A stretch of DNA of 64,000 nucleotides from Acephala macrosclerotiorum. Taxonomy: Eukaryota > Ascomycota > Leotiomycetes > Helotiales > Mollisiaceae. The DNA lies in the NCBI GenBank assembly GCA_014904845.1, contig MU119206.1, positions 682,001-746,000 on the forward strand. Reading direction: 5' to 3'. The translations under genes and the position numbers were made by a program. The notes beneath the pieces are model-generated. The model did no database searches and was not told the origin of the DNA. It was given only the letters and a program-made list of their open reading frames with translations. This document shows positions 35,251 through 48,819 of this stretch, piece by piece. How positions within the stretch are numbered: the stretch's first letter is position 1; each line of letters opens with the position of its first letter.

Positions 35251-38200
35251 TCAAGAAGCGTATGCGAAATTTGATCCCCGACACAACAGCCAGAAATCCC
35301 GGACCACCTGATTCGTTCCTCTTGCACCACGTAGGCTATGCAATCAGCACTTATTCGACCGAAATGGAAGGGGCCACTTACTATGTGACCTTCTGCAGAA
35401 AGTTCTCCTTGTCCTTGACTTCAATTTTGTCGCTTGGGAAGCTCGGATCAAGTAAGGCAGCTTCGAACCAAGCTTTGGAATTGGCTTGGCGAACCACGAG
35501 CTTCTTCAATGGATCACAGAGCTTGTCGAGCTCACTGCGTGCAGCATGACCGCCGATGTTGAAAATCAGCTTCTGTGCGAGGTGAGGTCCAATTGCATGT
35601 ATGGCGCCGTCGAGCTGTGCTTGGATGTTCTGTGGCTGATCCGAAAGGCCTATGAGTGTTGCCTATGTGGCTGTCAATAACCTAGCTGATATCCGGAAAG
35701 GAGACTGTGCTTACCCAGAACTCGGAGGCTGCTGCTTTCGGTAGAGGATCGGTCCCACCAAGAGCACCGAGAGCGAACATGAAGAGGAATTCCAATGAGG
35801 CAACGGGTTGATGATTCAAAAGAATCTTTGGGAATTTGCCGATGAGGCGTTGGAGGAACTCGATACCTGCTTGTGCGATTTCGGGATCGTTGCTTGGCTC
35901 TGTGACAAGGTCAGCGATACGGACTCAAGTGACCCGAACGAAACTTACCTCCTAATCCTTGAAGTAGTTGAGCAAGCCAACTAAGCAGACTTTCGAGAAC
36001 TTGGTCTAGCCCAGCTCCCCATTTATTGGTAGCGATGAGAGAGCAACTCGTGTCAATCACCTTGACTAGACGTGGTGTCTGCAAACCTGCTCTCATGAAG
36101 AACTGTGCCGATACCTCTGGAGGCATCACGAAAGGACCTGGTTCCATTTCTCTGAACCCATGACGCCAGACTCTGCATATCTCATCAATAATATCGCCAC
36201 TCATTCCCAAGACATCATATAATCGGGATATCATGGTGTATATCCTTTGTTGCACTCTAGATCCCTCTCCCGTAGTCCAGAAAGGCGACACAGTCTTCTT
36301 TGATTCGAGATCAACTGGCTTGTCGTCCGGAACCTGAACACCTTTGGCGATACCCGCGAGGCACTTCGCAGCCAAGATCCCGAAGTCTAATGGTGTGATC
36401 TCTTTGCGAGCGCCATCAGCGCCTGTAATTATGTGAGGTTGTGGCGAAGCAATCAGGCTCAGGCAACGCTTGATGTCTCCCTCGACATAATTGAGCAAAG
36501 TATCGAGGGGAGCGACCTTTGCTTCATCTGAATCAATAGCTTGTATAATGGAAGCAATACCCTCCATGACAGCTTCTTTGACGGCAGCATCGAGCGCATA
36601 ATTAGAAGCGATGTTGCTGTAGTGCTGAAGGAAAGCACCTAACTCAGGTTTCAGAATTTCTCGACAGTCTGAACATAGCTTCGTAATAGACTTGGAAGCT
36701 GTCTTAGCTAAAGCGGTTGCACTTGTTGCCTCAAAGACTATGTTCAAGACAGTGGGCAATTGCGAATGCCTACGGCCAAAGTAATCGGCGTAGACGCTAA
36801 CAAGGTCTAAGAAGCCCTTCATAGCTCTCGTCGGTACTTCCTTGCGTGGATCCATGAATAGAGCGACGAATGCAGGTGTGAATATCTGGTCTAGGTATGC
36901 ATCCTGCTGTTCGTCATCCGAGATGCAATCTGCGAACCATGATAAACAATACGTAGACGCCTCTATTTCAGCCCAGTTCTTGGTGGTTGTGGATGCTTGC
37001 ATAAGAGAGATGAATATTTGTAGCAGGCTTATGCCAGTGGTTAGGTAGAACTGCTGAAGGAGGTCCGAAAAGTCCCGGCGGGCATCCTTGAAGCCTGTCC
37101 GGTCCACAGAATCCCAAGAGTTGTAGACACTTCCAGGAGGAAACTGACTCTTTCGCCAACAGTTTGAAATGACGCGCATGACGTGATCTTGAGCCGGCTT
37201 GAACCATAGAGGATGCTCGTTCTCGATAGAGTAGATTTCGTCAACCATCGTCTCCACGAAGGTATTCCAGAACTCCAGAGCCGGAATGTAGATTTTGTCT
37301 TCTTGAACAGCATATCCTTCGGCGCCAAGAAGCCCGCAAAGAGCAGAAAGGTACTGAGATTGGGACTCAGCTCCGCTATTCCGAGTCAGATCCTGGACCG
37401 TGGCATCGCCAAATGAGAGCATAAACATTCCAAATTGTAAAGAATCGAAGTCGAAATCTCCTTTGACCAACTGCTGATATCGGGATTGAGCCCATGAGCT
37501 ATTGAGGATCTGCCTGAGTAGATTGAAATCCTCATCATGAAGAAACTTTGAATAATTCGTAAGGACATCTGTGAAGATCTCGACCGTGATCTCATAGAGG
37601 TCGTCATTGCCAAGGCACTCCTGTAGTGCAGGTCTTGTCAATTCTCGTAGGGGATCAAGGACAATCTCACTATCGACGAAAGCACGATGTGAATATGATA
37701 CGCAAGACTGATATGCAAGTTAGTTTGTGGTTTTTTTTAATCTGGATGAGGTTATAATATGGATGAAGACATACCTGAAAGCATTTCAATGCCTCTTGTC
37801 TCACTTTGAGATCAGCGGCATTGTCTGACACGTATCGAGAGATCAAGGGTGCAATGTCCTCAACGTTAGGCTTTACTAAACGATGAAAGTTGTACCTGAA
37901 GGAATGTCAGTATAACCGAAGAATCGGACAGTTGGGAGTGCAACGAACTGTTTCATACTATTTGAATCCATCTTTCCAATCTCATCCACAAGGGTAGCAG
38001 CGAACCAGAAAACTGCCACAGCTCTCTCGTTGGAGATATTCTGGACTAAGATTGAGGTTTCTGGGGCGGCTGAGAGCTGATCGTAGGGAAGAGCTTCATT
38101 GGCACACATACAGTACATTATATGCTTGACGCAGTCTGCCCATGATGCGGAGAATTGGATGAAGTATGCTACAAGTGTAGAACATAGCTTCCTGACCACG

Positions 38201-38730
38201 AGACCTCCTTCGGAGTTAACCATGCATCGGATGAGCCAAGTGATCAGAGTTTGGAGCAATGCTCGAGCATCATTTTCACTCAATGACTTTCTGTGCTTTC
38301 TTGTTAGTAAATGATTCAAGCTTCTTCTTGAGGAACGTACGAGTCTGTATTGAGTTTGACAATAAAAGTGAGGGCCGCGAAGAACCGGACCTGCTCATTT
38401 TGGTGGACCATCAAACCGTTTGCGAGCTGCCATCCTTGCGGGGAACGCTGCAGCTTCTGCAACGTGTCTTGGATTTTTGCTATCTTTTCAGGAGCGCCAG
38501 GACGATAAAGTTGAAGAATGAGCTATTATCTGATTAGTATAACATCTGGCAACTGCATGTCATGGGGAGTGTGACGAGGCAGGTAAAGAGCTATGCTCGC
38601 CCATTCCGGCCAAGCGTTCACATCTCGTTGACAAAGGGTTTTCGATGCAGGTAGAGGCTTATGCAAGAAGACTCACAGCTTCAACTTCTTCGAGAGACGT
38701 GGGCAAGCCTCCGCCATCAGGGTTGTCCAT
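35251..38730 (-). CDS. Importin-13-type karyopherin beta (Kap122/Pdr6-like)
   Basis: Nuclear transport receptor. Eight exons are inferred: 38730-38677, 38522-38341, 38290-37949, 37895-37775, 37707-35949, 35899-35715, 35662-35382 and 35335-35251. They sum to 1002 aa, the size of importin-13. The N-terminal HEAT region has LILQLYRPGAPEKIAKIQ, a match to the importin-13 start, then QEALKCFQSCVSYSHRAFVD. The centre carries CLSWFADCISDDEQQDAYL. Splicing the last intron at a GTAAGT donor restores the conserved end RDFWLLCRGSNFAYAS. Importin-13 relatives carry cargo in both directions. A closer call between Kap122 and other members needs a tree. The start is divergent from the aminopeptidase P gene. 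Confidence 0.88.
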
Positions 38731-39352
38731 TGTCGTGGTCAGGTGAGACGAGTGTGTTCATGTAACTCAAGCCCAACAACATAGGAGTTCATCATATCAA
38801 GTCCTGAGCGCAAGCCATTCCTGGGTAGAAGAAGATAATGTCCGGTACAAGAAAATTAATTTAGAATACTTTTTGTATGTTGGAAGTTTGTTGTCAGGAT
38901 TTATGCCAGCAACCGCTGATGCCTCGATTATCAGGCTCTCAGCCTTATCAGGTCTTTTCTCTCTCCCACTCCTTCCCCTTTATTGCTTTATTGCAGAGCA
39001 TTCCTGAGCTGCCCAGTAGGTTTCCATTCCTCCTTCCAAATTGGGACTATTACAGGTCTAATCATTACCTCAGAGCCTTCAACCAATCTTCTGACTGGCT
39101 CGGCAACCTTACTCCGCATCTGAATCCTGTCTCGTGTGCTCGTGGGGGGCTTCCTGGAATGAACCAATGCGATACTACCGGGCTCTTGAAAAAGCTTTCA
39201 GCAGGACCAGACCTTCTGTTCTTCCTCAATTCAAAGCCCAGAGCATCCGCATATACATTCGATACAACTCCTACTCAACCAGCACATTCAAGAAAGGCAC
39301 GTAAACAAGGGGAGAGAACTAGCGGGGTACTGATGATAGGATAGATTCAGAT
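38731..39352. other. Divergent promoter region between the karyopherin and aminopeptidase P genes
   Basis: A plus-strand frame at 38877-39344 ends just before the aminopeptidase ATG, but has no domain and no splice site that would join it. I see no other gene. Confidence 0.5.
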
Positions 39353-41312
39353 ATGGAGAAGGTTGATACAACAGAACGCCTTGCCCGGTTGAGGGAGCTC
39401 ATGAAACAGCACAAGGTCGATATCTACAGTATGTGAGTGGCCATCATCCAAGCTCCAACCAGTCCCTAATACACCATCTAGTCGTTCCGTCCGAAGATAG
39501 CCATTCCTCCGAATATATTGCACCATGTGATGCTAGAAGGGAATATATTACGGGTTTCACGGGCTCTGCGGGATGTGCTGTCATCACACATGAAAAAGCT
39601 GCGTTGGCTACGGATGGTCGATACTTCAACCAAGCTGCGAAGCAACTCGATGCGAACTGGCTGTTGCTCAAACAAGGTCTTCAAGATGTCCCAACCTGGC
39701 AGGAATGGTCTGCAGATCAATCTGAGGGTGGCAAAGTCGTTGGCGTTGATCCTACAGTCATCTCTGCACCTGAAGCTCGAAAGCTTTCGGAGAAGATCAA
39801 GAAGAAGGGTGGACAAGACCTAGTGGCAATCGAGGACAATCTCGTCGACACGATCTGGGGAAGTGAACGGCCTTCGAAGCCCAGCGAACCTGCCAAGATA
39901 CTTCCCGTTCACTTCGCTGGAAAGGACGTCAGGACCAAACTCGAAGAGCTTCGAAAAGAGCTAGACAAGAAGAAGAGCTCTGGATTCATTGTTTCCATGC
40001 TGGATGAGATTGCTTGGCTTTTCAACCTTCGAGGAAACGATATTCCCTACAACCCTGTCTTCTTCTCTTATGCTGCTGTCACTCCTACAACAGCTACTCT
40101 ATATATCGATGCTTCTAAGCTGGACAGTGACTGCGAGACATATCTGATAGACAATGGAGTCTCTATCCGCCCATACGAGAAGATCTTCGAAGACACCCAG
40201 GTTCTAGGCAAATCATTGGAGCCAGCCAACGGCGAAGAGGAGCCTGAAGCAAAGGTCAAGAAGTTTCTTGTCTCTACCAAGACCTCTTGGGCTCTGAAAC
40301 GATCGTTGGGTGGAGAATCGAAGGTAGAGGAGATCCGAAGTCCCATTGGCGATGCGAAGGCCGTCAAGAACGAGACAGAGATGGAAGGAATGAGAGCATG
40401 TCATATCCGAGATGGGTCGGCCCTGATCGAATACTTTGCTTGGCTGGAGCATCAACTTGTGGTCGAAAAAGCTACGATTGACGAAGTTGCTGCTGCTGAC
40501 AAGCTGGAAGAGCTGCGATCAAAACAAAAGCACTTTGTGGGATTGTCTTTTGATACGATTTCCTCAACAGGTGCCAATGCCGCCGTCATTCATTACATGC
40601 CAGAAAGAGGCAACTGCTCGGTTATTGACCCGAATGCGGTGTATCTGTGTGACTCTGGAGCCCAATATTTCGACGGGACGACGGACACGACCAGAACTCT
40701 GCATTTCGGCGAGCCAACTGAATTAGAGAAGAAGGCTTATACATTGGTGCTGAAAGGGCACATTGCCCTTGACGTCGCCATATTTCCCAAGGGGACTACC
40801 GGCTTTGCGCTCGATACCTTGGCGAGGCAGTTCCTATGGGTATGTCAATTTTCTCCTGGCGCTTGGCTTTACTGACAATTCGATAGGAAGAAGGACTGGA
40901 CTACAGACATGGCACAGGTCATGGAGTAGGTTCATATCTGAACGTCCACGAAGGCCCTATCGGCATAGGAACTAGGATACAATACTCTGAGGTACCTCTG
41001 GCGCCTGGGAACGTTATCTCGAACGAACCGGGATACTACGAGGACGGAAATTTCGGTATTCGCATTGAGAATATCATCATGGTAAAGGAGGCAGAGACAA
41101 AACACAAGTTCGGTGACAAGCCTTACCTTGGCTTCGAACATGTCACGATGGTCCCATATTGCCGGAAGCTGATTGACGAGAGTCTCTTGACTAGGAGAGA
41201 GAAGCATTGGCTTAACGAATACCACGCCGATATTTACGCCAAGACGAAAGATTTCTTCGAGCCAGATTCTCTAACGATGAAGTGGCTGGAACGCGAGACG
41301 ACACTTATTTAA
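39353..41312 (+). CDS. AMPP: Xaa-Pro aminopeptidase P (M24B metallopeptidase)
   Basis: Removes N-terminal residues before proline. Exons 39353-39428, 39482-40839 and 40887-41312 give 619 aa. The N-terminal creatinase-like domain starts [20 protein letters not shown] and includes [13 protein letters not shown]. The pita-bread catalytic domain holds the dimetal ligands: Asp in [18 protein letters not shown], His in [17 protein letters not shown], Glu in [11 protein letters not shown] and Glu in IRIENI. The first intron splits Tyr-Ile of DIYIVPSEDSH. No mitochondrial presequence is visible, so it is probably the cytosolic form. It ends 126 bp from the convergent FUN14 gene. Confidence 0.95.
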
Positions 41313-41437
41313 GTACATACAAACCAGGGGGAGGGGGACTCTGCATAGCATGGCGAGCATTGCATGGAAGGAAGCGTTGTTTGGATTCTGGTGTTGGTAC
41401 CTGTCTACAATATAATGTTACAGTGGTAGCTAAGGGC

Positions 41438-42078
41438 CTAAAATTGTAGAAAGGCTGCCATCGCGAAGGTTGTCCCGAATGAGAGTTTGAAGGCGACGTT
41501 GTCTTGGACGGCGGAGCGGAGATCAATGCTTGTGATGTATCGTTGGAGGCGGTTGTAGGGTATTATGTTGATACCTAAATGAGAGGATGCGTACTGTGTG
41601 GATCTCGTCAGTTCCTCTGCTAGTCTTGTGGTATCTCTTCTCCCAATTTCAACGTACCTGTACACCGACGATCAGCAGCCCCAAAATAATTGCCAATGGC
41701 CTTGAAAACTTGCTAACAACCAATCCAGCACAAAGCCCTGTCTCCAATCAGCACTTTTCTCCACCCTCTCCTATTTCCTCCTTCTCTTCCCATTTCCCCC
41801 TCGCGCATTGTACCTCGGAACGTACCAATAATACTCCCGCTACTAATCTGCCTCACAGCCCTCTCATTTAATCTTCCCCCGCTTTTAATAACAGGCACCT
41901 CCGCATTCCGTCTATAGCTATCTGTTGATAATATCGAACCCGGTCCAGAAGAAGAAGGCGAAGAATCAAGACGAAAAGCAGGCTGGCGATACACGGTGTG
42001 GTATGTTGCCATTGAGAGGCCAAGACCTAGTCCTAGGAATTGGGGACGGAGGAGGGGGTGGAGAAGGATGGACGCCAT
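41438..42078 (-). CDS. FUN14-family protein (mitochondrial outer membrane type)
   Basis: Exons 42078-41826, 41737-41658 and 41593-41438 give 162 aa. The N-terminus (LLRPQFLGLGLGLSMATYH) may act as a targeting sequence. The FUN14 core follows: RQISSGSIIG, LCAGLVVSKFSRPLAIILG, LLIVGVQYASSHLGINII and NRLQRYITSIDLRSAVQDN, ending in a hydrophobic FGTTFAMAAFLQF. The intron at 41825-41738 joins SGSIIG to LCAGLVV, as in other fungal members. FUN14 proteins reside in the mitochondrial outer membrane and in animals act in mitophagy; the fungal role is less clear. Confidence 0.88.
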
Positions 42079-42912
42079 TTTGTTTCCTGGGTGATGTACT
42101 TTTGGGATCTGGGGGTGGGATTGAGGGTGAGAGAAGGAAAGATTGGAGGAAAGGATGGTAGGGAGATGCAGGTACAATTGAGGCTCAACTGTTTGTAAAG
42201 TTACAATTGGAATCCACGTGTTGACATCCCTCACTCTCCTTGCACCAGCACTTTGAAGCTCCACCACCTCCTCGGCTAGCGCTGACATCACCACACGCTT
42301 AAACGCCGACTGCCGACCCTGACACCTCAAAAAATTGACAGCGGGAAATCCCCATCTCGCAGAAAAGTCAACGGACAATTGAGTGCGGAACCAGTCGGCT
42401 TGCAACGGCTCAAAGTCTGAAAATGGCTTGGCTTGAGAGCGTGGAGTGCATGATGGCATGGAGGGGTAAAAAAGAATGACAGCGAAAATGTTCGATGCAG
42501 GTGGGATGGAATGTCCAAGGCCGAAAACGGAAGGCCGTTACGAGAATAATGCGAAGGACCCCGATGTTCAAGGATGATGATTTTCTCCGATGATGATTCT
42601 CTCCCCAGATCCCGAAGAGAGGGTGGGATGAATACTAAGAGAAGTGAAGGGCGTGACAGGGATTTTTGGAGGGGATGACCCCTCCGATTCGGCCTCGCGG
42701 ATTAGTGTGTTGACTGGATGTAAAAATTATCTTAGAGCATTTCTTTGGGGGATGTGACCTGACTTTGGGAAGAGTCATAACACTTTTGCATCTTAGAATT
42801 GTATGTTGTATATTTTATTCCCTTTGACCAACTTCTTGATCAGACATTTGCAATTCGATATTTTGGAGTTTGATATTGAAAAAGAGTAATGATCAACGAT
42901 CACACCACAAGA
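42079..42912. other. Divergent promoter between FUN14 gene and PDX1
   Basis: No gene. Contains the leaders of both genes and stretches of C/T bias. A minus-strand frame reaching to 42459 extends the FUN14 exon upstream but adds no conserved sequence. Confidence 0.5.
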
Positions 42913-43991
42913 ATGGCCACCGAATTACCTACCAACAGCACCAATGGCCAGTCCAACGGTAGCAGTACCAGCAATGGAAAGGACTTCACTGTTAAGACAG
43001 GATTGGCGAGGATGTTGAAGGGGGGTGTTATTATGGATGTTGTTAATGCTGAACAGGTATGTCTCTCTTCTCTGCTTACCACACTTCTAATGACCCAAAT
43101 GACTGATGAATGTATAGGCAAGAATAGCAGAAGAGGCAGGAGCATGCGCAGTCATGGCTCTTGAGAGAGTACCGGCAGATATCCGTGCCCAAGGTGGTGT
43201 GGCACGAATGAGTGATCCAAAGATGATCAAGGAGATCATGGCTACTGTCACCATTCCAGTCATGGCCAAGGCGAGAATCGGACATTTTGTTGAATGCCAG
43301 GTACTTACCCTCTCCTCCCCATAAATTCCCTCTCTTCTATCTTCTTGCAGAAGAGTTGTACTCACCTCTCTCCTCCCAGATCCTCGAAGCAATCGGCGTA
43401 GACTACATCGACGAGTCCGAAGTCCTCACCCCAGCCGACCACGCCCACCACGTCGAAAAACACTCCTTCGGCGTCCCCTTCGTCTGCGGCTGCCGCAACC
43501 TAGGAGAAGCCCTCCGCCGCATCTCCGAAGGCGCCGCCATGATCCGCACAAAAGGTGAAGCCGGAACAGGAGACGTGATCGAGGCAGTCCGACACATGCG
43601 TACCGTCAACGCTGAGATCTCTAAGGCATCTGGGATGTCTGATCCAGAGCTAAGAGTGTATGCAAAGGAGATTGGGGCTCCGTTTGAGTTGCTGAAGGAG
43701 ACGGCGAAGTTGGGAAGGTTGCTGGTGGTTAATTTTGCGGCTGGAGGGGTAGCGACGCCCGCCGATGCGGCGTTGATGATGCAGTTGGGGTGTGATGGTG
43801 TTTTTGTAGGGAGCGGGATTTTTAAGAGTGGTGATGCGAGTAAGAGGGCGAAGGCTATTGTGCAGGCGGTGACGCATTATAATGATCCGAAGGTGTTGGC
43901 TGCTGTGAGCGAGGATCTTGGAGAAGCTATGGTGGGATTGAATGTCAGTTCCATGGATGCGAAGGATAAGATGCAAGGAAGAGGATGGTAA
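42913..43991 (+). CDS. PDX1: Pyridoxal 5'-phosphate synthase lyase subunit (PDX1/SNZ)
   Basis: Makes vitamin B6 from ribose-5-phosphate, glyceraldehyde-3-phosphate and ammonia supplied by PDX2/SNO. Exons 42913-43056, 43118-43300 and 43380-43991 give 312 aa. Visible motifs include the catalytic region [19 protein letters not shown] with the Asp and the early Lys, [32 protein letters not shown] and [12 protein letters not shown], then [19 protein letters not shown] and [20 protein letters not shown] with GVFVGSGIF. An in-frame ATG at 42889 would add eight residues. The second one is preferred for its better A(-3)/G(+4) context. Confidence 0.96.
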
Positions 43992-44501
43992 ACTCTTTTT
44001 GAGACATTGGATATTTGAACAAAAGCAAATAGACAATCTTGTAAGATCTTCAACAAATCTATTTTAATAGCATGGTAAAGACGAAGCTGCATTTAGAGAG
44101 TGAGAAGTCATCCGATATGGCCCTGCCAAAAGCTCATGAATCCCATCAAAAACAAGGATCAGCAATGCCCGAAATTCCAGACCCATTTCAAAAAATATTC
44201 AACACCATCATGAAAGCAAGGAAAACAGCCACCTTCGCCACATCTCTCCCTTCTAGGGACCAATAGCTGCCCATTTACGCCTGCACTCGCGCTATAGTTT
44301 ATGCACCCTCTGCATCATCGATTCCAATTGTCCAATCCTGCCTTGCTTCTCGCCTTCTCTTCTCACCGTTCCGCGCAACTTGTCTACTAGATCCCAGCCT
44401 TAGCTTCAAATGTCCCACCGCCACCTAGAAATCTTGCTACAAGTACAATAAACACCTCTTCCTTCCTCCGAGATTTCGAATGTTAGCAGGATGCAGCCAC
44501 C
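43992..44501. other. Intergenic, no gene seen
   Basis: 3' side of PDX1 and a pyrimidine-rich leader for the SUN-domain gene. Confidence 0.5.
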
Positions 44502-47500
44502 ATGCTCGTCCCTAGTCGCAGTTTCGTGGCCGCAGCTTTGGCGCTGCTGGTTTATGGTTGGGGAGAGAATGGGGTGGAGGGAAGTAGCATAAGCACGACG
44601 ACGGCATCACCGACTACGACTGCTGTGCAGAGTGCTGGGACCTGCGAAGCTAGGACGATTAATTATATTACGGATTCGTTGCCGCAGCAGTGTTTGAGGA
44701 AAGAATGGAATGGTTTTAATGGCACCGGAACTGGGAGTAGTTTGATCGTGACTTCTGAAGGCCTGGAGGGTAGCGAGAATACTGCGACGACATCTGCGAG
44801 TTCGAGTTCGAGTCCGAGTACGACGGCTGCGGAAACGGCGGAAGCGTTAGCTACGGATTTGGAGAGTGGTGAGCTGGGCGAAGCAAGCTTCCTATCTTTT
44901 GAAGAGTGGAAAAAGCAGACGCTTGAGAAAGCCGGGCAGGCGAATGCGAATATTGGGAATAAGAAATCCGGGGAAGGGAAGAAGAAAGACACGGAAACTT
45001 TCCAGAATAATCTCGATTCCCTGGGAGATGAAGGAGAGATTGATTTGGATTTCAGCTCTTTTCGAAGTGGTGGGAAAGGAGAAGATGCCGGGAAGACTGC
45101 CGATGCTGGAGATGCTGAAGTTGGGCAGGAATCATCTGAGCCAGAGGGAGGTGGAAAGAGGAAGGAGACGTATAGGAGTAAGGATGCTGGAAAGACGTGC
45201 AAGGAGAGGTTCTCGTATGCTAGTTTTGATGCTGGGGCTACGATTTTGAAGACGCATCCTGGGGCGAAGAATTCGAAGGCTGTTCTGATTGAGAATAAGG
45301 ATTCTTATATGCTGTCCGAATGTGCTACAGAGAACAAGTTTATCGTTATTGAGCTTTCGGTATGTTTTCCTTTCTTACAGTTAGGATCTTGTAACTGACC
45401 CCTATTTAGGAAGATATTTGGATAGACACTGTTGTCCTTGCCAATTACGAATTCTTCTCCAGCCAGATACGGACCTTTCGAGTAAGCGTCAGCGACCGAT
45501 ACCCAGTCAAGATAGACAAGTGGAAGGATGCTGGGACGTACGAAGCTCGGAACTCGAGAGAGATACAAGCATTCCTGATCGAGAATCCTCAGATATGGGC
45601 AAGGTACATAAGGATTGAGTTCTTGAGTCATTATGGCAACGAGTACTATTGTCCTTTGTCTCTAGTCAGAGTTCATGGAACACGTATGCTGGAGAGTTGG
45701 AAAGAGACAGAAGCCAATAACGAGGAGGACGAGGTCGAGAGCGAAGGAGATGAGGCATACGTTCCAGATGCTGTGGCAGATGTTGTCCAAGAAGAAGAGA
45801 AATTGAAAGCTGCCGCTGAGGAGTTGCTTAAAGCCCAGCAAGTCGAGTCTACTATCAACGGTACTTTGGACAATGGTCTGTCTGTTGAGGCTTCTATCGA
45901 CCCGAAGATCACACCCTGGGTCAAGTTCGACTTCTTCGAGGTGGCCAGCCCGAATTGGCTGGAGGATGTCTGCCTTCCCGGAGAAGCTCCTGCCAAGCAG
46001 TCTGTTGTTGTTGAACCAACTGGCACGGCGAACGTCACTAGCACGAGTTCGTCCAGCAGTGTCTCAAGCCCCAGCTCAACATCTTCTTCCGAGGTGACCA
46101 GTTCAGGCGTCTCAACTGCCATTTCAGCCTCTTCGCCTAAAGTAGAGCCAGTCGCGTCTTCCAGCGGCGCAGTCAAGGAATCAGTCAAAGAATCGTCTAC
46201 ATCCATTTCCACGCCATCGAACAGTACCAGCTCGCCAGAAACGCCCGTCTCTTCGACCTCTTCGCCTCCTGCCAGCAAGTCCCAAAGCATAACCACCACG
46301 CCGAAGAACAAAACGACTAGCACCTCTTCAGCATCCTCTTCTCTCCCTACAATCCAAGAATCTTTTTTCAAGGCCGTCTCTCGCCGACTCAATTTCCTCG
46401 AATCAAACTCCACCCTCTCCTTGAAGTATATTGAAGAGCAATCCCGAATCCTTCGCGAAGCATTCACAAAAGTTGAGAAGAAACAACTCCAGAAAACAAA
46501 TACTTTCTTGGATACACTGAACAGCACAGTTCTCGACGAGCTGCGGCAATTCAGACAGCAATATAACGAGATATGGCAGAGTACTATAATATCACTCGAA
46601 TCACAAAGAGAGGAGTCTCGAAGAGAGATACTGGCCGTCACATCTCGACTCAACATTTTGGCCGATGAAGTCGTCTTCCAGAAACGAATGTCGATTGTGC
46701 AATCCGTTTTGGTGCTCTTGTGTCTCGGTCTGGTCATCTTCACTCATGTCTCGGGAGGCGGACATCTTGACTATGCGAGCATGAATCAGAGGATGAGAAT
46801 GTTGTCCGGGTATGGCATGGAGAGCCCAATCGAGAGCCCACCTCAGAGTCCAGAATATAGTAGGAGAAGAGACTATATGAGAGGAGGGAGCCCATGGCTA
46901 GAGGTAAATAATAGAAGACAGCGAGGCGAAGGGATGGGTGGGAGTAGGTCGAGGAGTAGAGGGGACGAGAGCCCTCAGACCCCTATGTCTGCCTACTCTG
47001 AGACAGAGGAAACGGGAATGACGCCGCCCTCTGGAGCAGATGATGTCTTTGTCAGGACGGAAGCTGAGTTGCCAGCATTGCCAACTGAAGAAGTCGCTTC
47101 GCCAGGACCATCGAAGCCTGTATACCATCGAGCCGGAACTTTTGGAGAATCGCTACCTCAAATACCTGACGAGATCGTTATCACAGCACCAGAAATCCCA
47201 CCACAATCACCAAAACGAACACCAAGAAAGCAAAATAGCATTCAACAACAAGCAAGCCCTCCAGCCAGCGAGGCGGGAGATAACGAGGCGAATATCCCTG
47301 ACATAACATCGTCTCCCCTTCCGGAGCCTCAACCAATACCACAACTAGAATTCTCTGAGGAATCAGTACCGTCGTCGACCCCTTCGAAATATTCCAGATC
47401 AACCTCGAACCTTGACCTCTCTCTCGCACCTCCCCCTGAGCCCTTCGAATCGAGCACCAATGGACATGGTAATATAAATGGGGACGACATGGGTGTTGCA

Positions 47501-47689
47501 ATTCCGATGGGCAACGGCAATGGTAACGCTCACTCCACACCCTCCATATCCCGACCTCAACCACAATCCAGCATCTCGTCGCCTCAAGCACAGGCCCAAG
47601 AACAAACCTCTCCAACATCCAACCGCGACAAGCGGCAGAGTTTCAGTATTGCAAGGAAGCCGCTTCCCGCTTTACCTCCTGATCCTTGA
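44502..47689 (+). CDS. SLP1: SUN-domain ER membrane protein (SLP1-like)
   Basis: Exons 44502-45359 and 45410-47689 give 1045 aa. A signal peptide (FVAAALALLVYGWG) leads to a lumenal part with FLSFEEWKK, then the SUN domain: RFSYASFDAGATIL, IENKDSYMLSEC, FIVIELSEDIWIDTVVLANY, FRVSVSDRYP and IRIEFLSHYGNEYYCPLSLV. A Ser/Thr-rich, likely O-glycosylated stretch and a coiled coil (LKYIEEQSRILREAF) precede a single membrane helix (SVLVLLCLGLVIFTHV) and a long Pro/Ser-rich tail. This layout is that of yeast Slp1 (with Emp65 it protects soluble ER proteins) and mammalian SUCO, not of nuclear-envelope SUN proteins. Confidence 0.9.
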
Positions 47690-48819
47690 CTTCGTTCCTT
47701 CTTTCTTGGTCACGGCATGGGTCGAGGGACTTCGAGCCCTAACATAACGACGAATGACGAATAATGGTTTACGACTCGAGGCTCTTGGTTCTGGTGCTTG
47801 GTTCGAGTTTCGGTGATTTAGTTTGATACGCATACACACATGCACAGCATTTCCGCATTTTCAATTCTTGATCAGCATTCAGCGCGGCGTTCACATTAGC
47901 AAAGCATGAGGCGTTTGGGGTTCCATTACCACGCATGAGGTTGGATGAGACTCACGAACGAGAGAACTACATTCCAGGAAGTGAGAAAGTCTATCAGGAC
48001 AGGATAAATTACCATGTATTTGAATACCAACAGTCTAAGAGAAACATCAACAGATCAAGAGTAGATCTTGGGGATATAATAATGAGAATCTTTTGAGCAA
48101 TTTTCATTTCTTGTCTTTGATTGCTTGTGGGATTTGACTATTTGACTGTGGGCTCTTATCTTGACCGTGGGTTTCTTGAAATTGTTTCTCGAGACACAGG
48201 GCTTTCTTCCAGGACGGAAGTCAGGAGTCAGGAGGCAGACTCGGTTCGTGGTCGAAGAACTTGATCTCGGGACCTTGGCAGTAGTCTCTTCCTGTATGGA
48301 AGGCTCACCTTGATCTCACCGAAAGAGGCAGTGCTGCTAAGCCTCAGCGTGGCTACCGAATATGGTAACACCATATCCTTTCTACTGCTCCCTCGTCCCA
48401 ACTTAAAATTGGTCTTCAACCTTGGTCACTTTTGTTGTCTTGATGGCATGTGATAATGGAACAAGATCGTTTTAGGCAGAATAAAGAGGGCCGCATCTTC
48501 CTTTGCTGAAAGTTATGTTTCTCTCGGACTCTCCTTGTTATTGGTGCTTGGCTCGAGAGGTTTGGGAGAAAGACAGAAGAGATATTCCCAAGGCGGCCTT
48601 GATCCTTCTTAGTCATGAGGAAGAAACCGTAGAATGGAAGGCCTTTGAAGACGTCACTTGCACCACATCTCAATGTGTAAAACCAATATCCAATGTCATG
48701 AATAATATTATGGGATGAGGAATTCCCAGAGAAAGAGTTCGGAGTCAAGGTCGGACAGTATTTTGACTGCTGATCAGAGCGATGTGATAGTGGGAGGAGT
48801 AGGGTGTTTGAAAAGATCA
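47690..48819. other. Intergenic, no gene seen
   Basis: 3' flank of the SUN-domain gene; short frames without motifs. Leads into the repeat array. Confidence 0.5.

Noticed and set aside
38877..39344. 155 aa frame just before aminopeptidase P
   Set aside because: Tested as an upstream exon with a targeting peptide, but it ends in a stop before the ATG, no donor joins it, and it has no similarity I recognise.
45673..46743. 356 aa minus-strand frame inside the SUN-domain gene
   Set aside because: Antisense of the Ser/Thr-rich region. No domain, and the plus-strand SUN gene is well supported.
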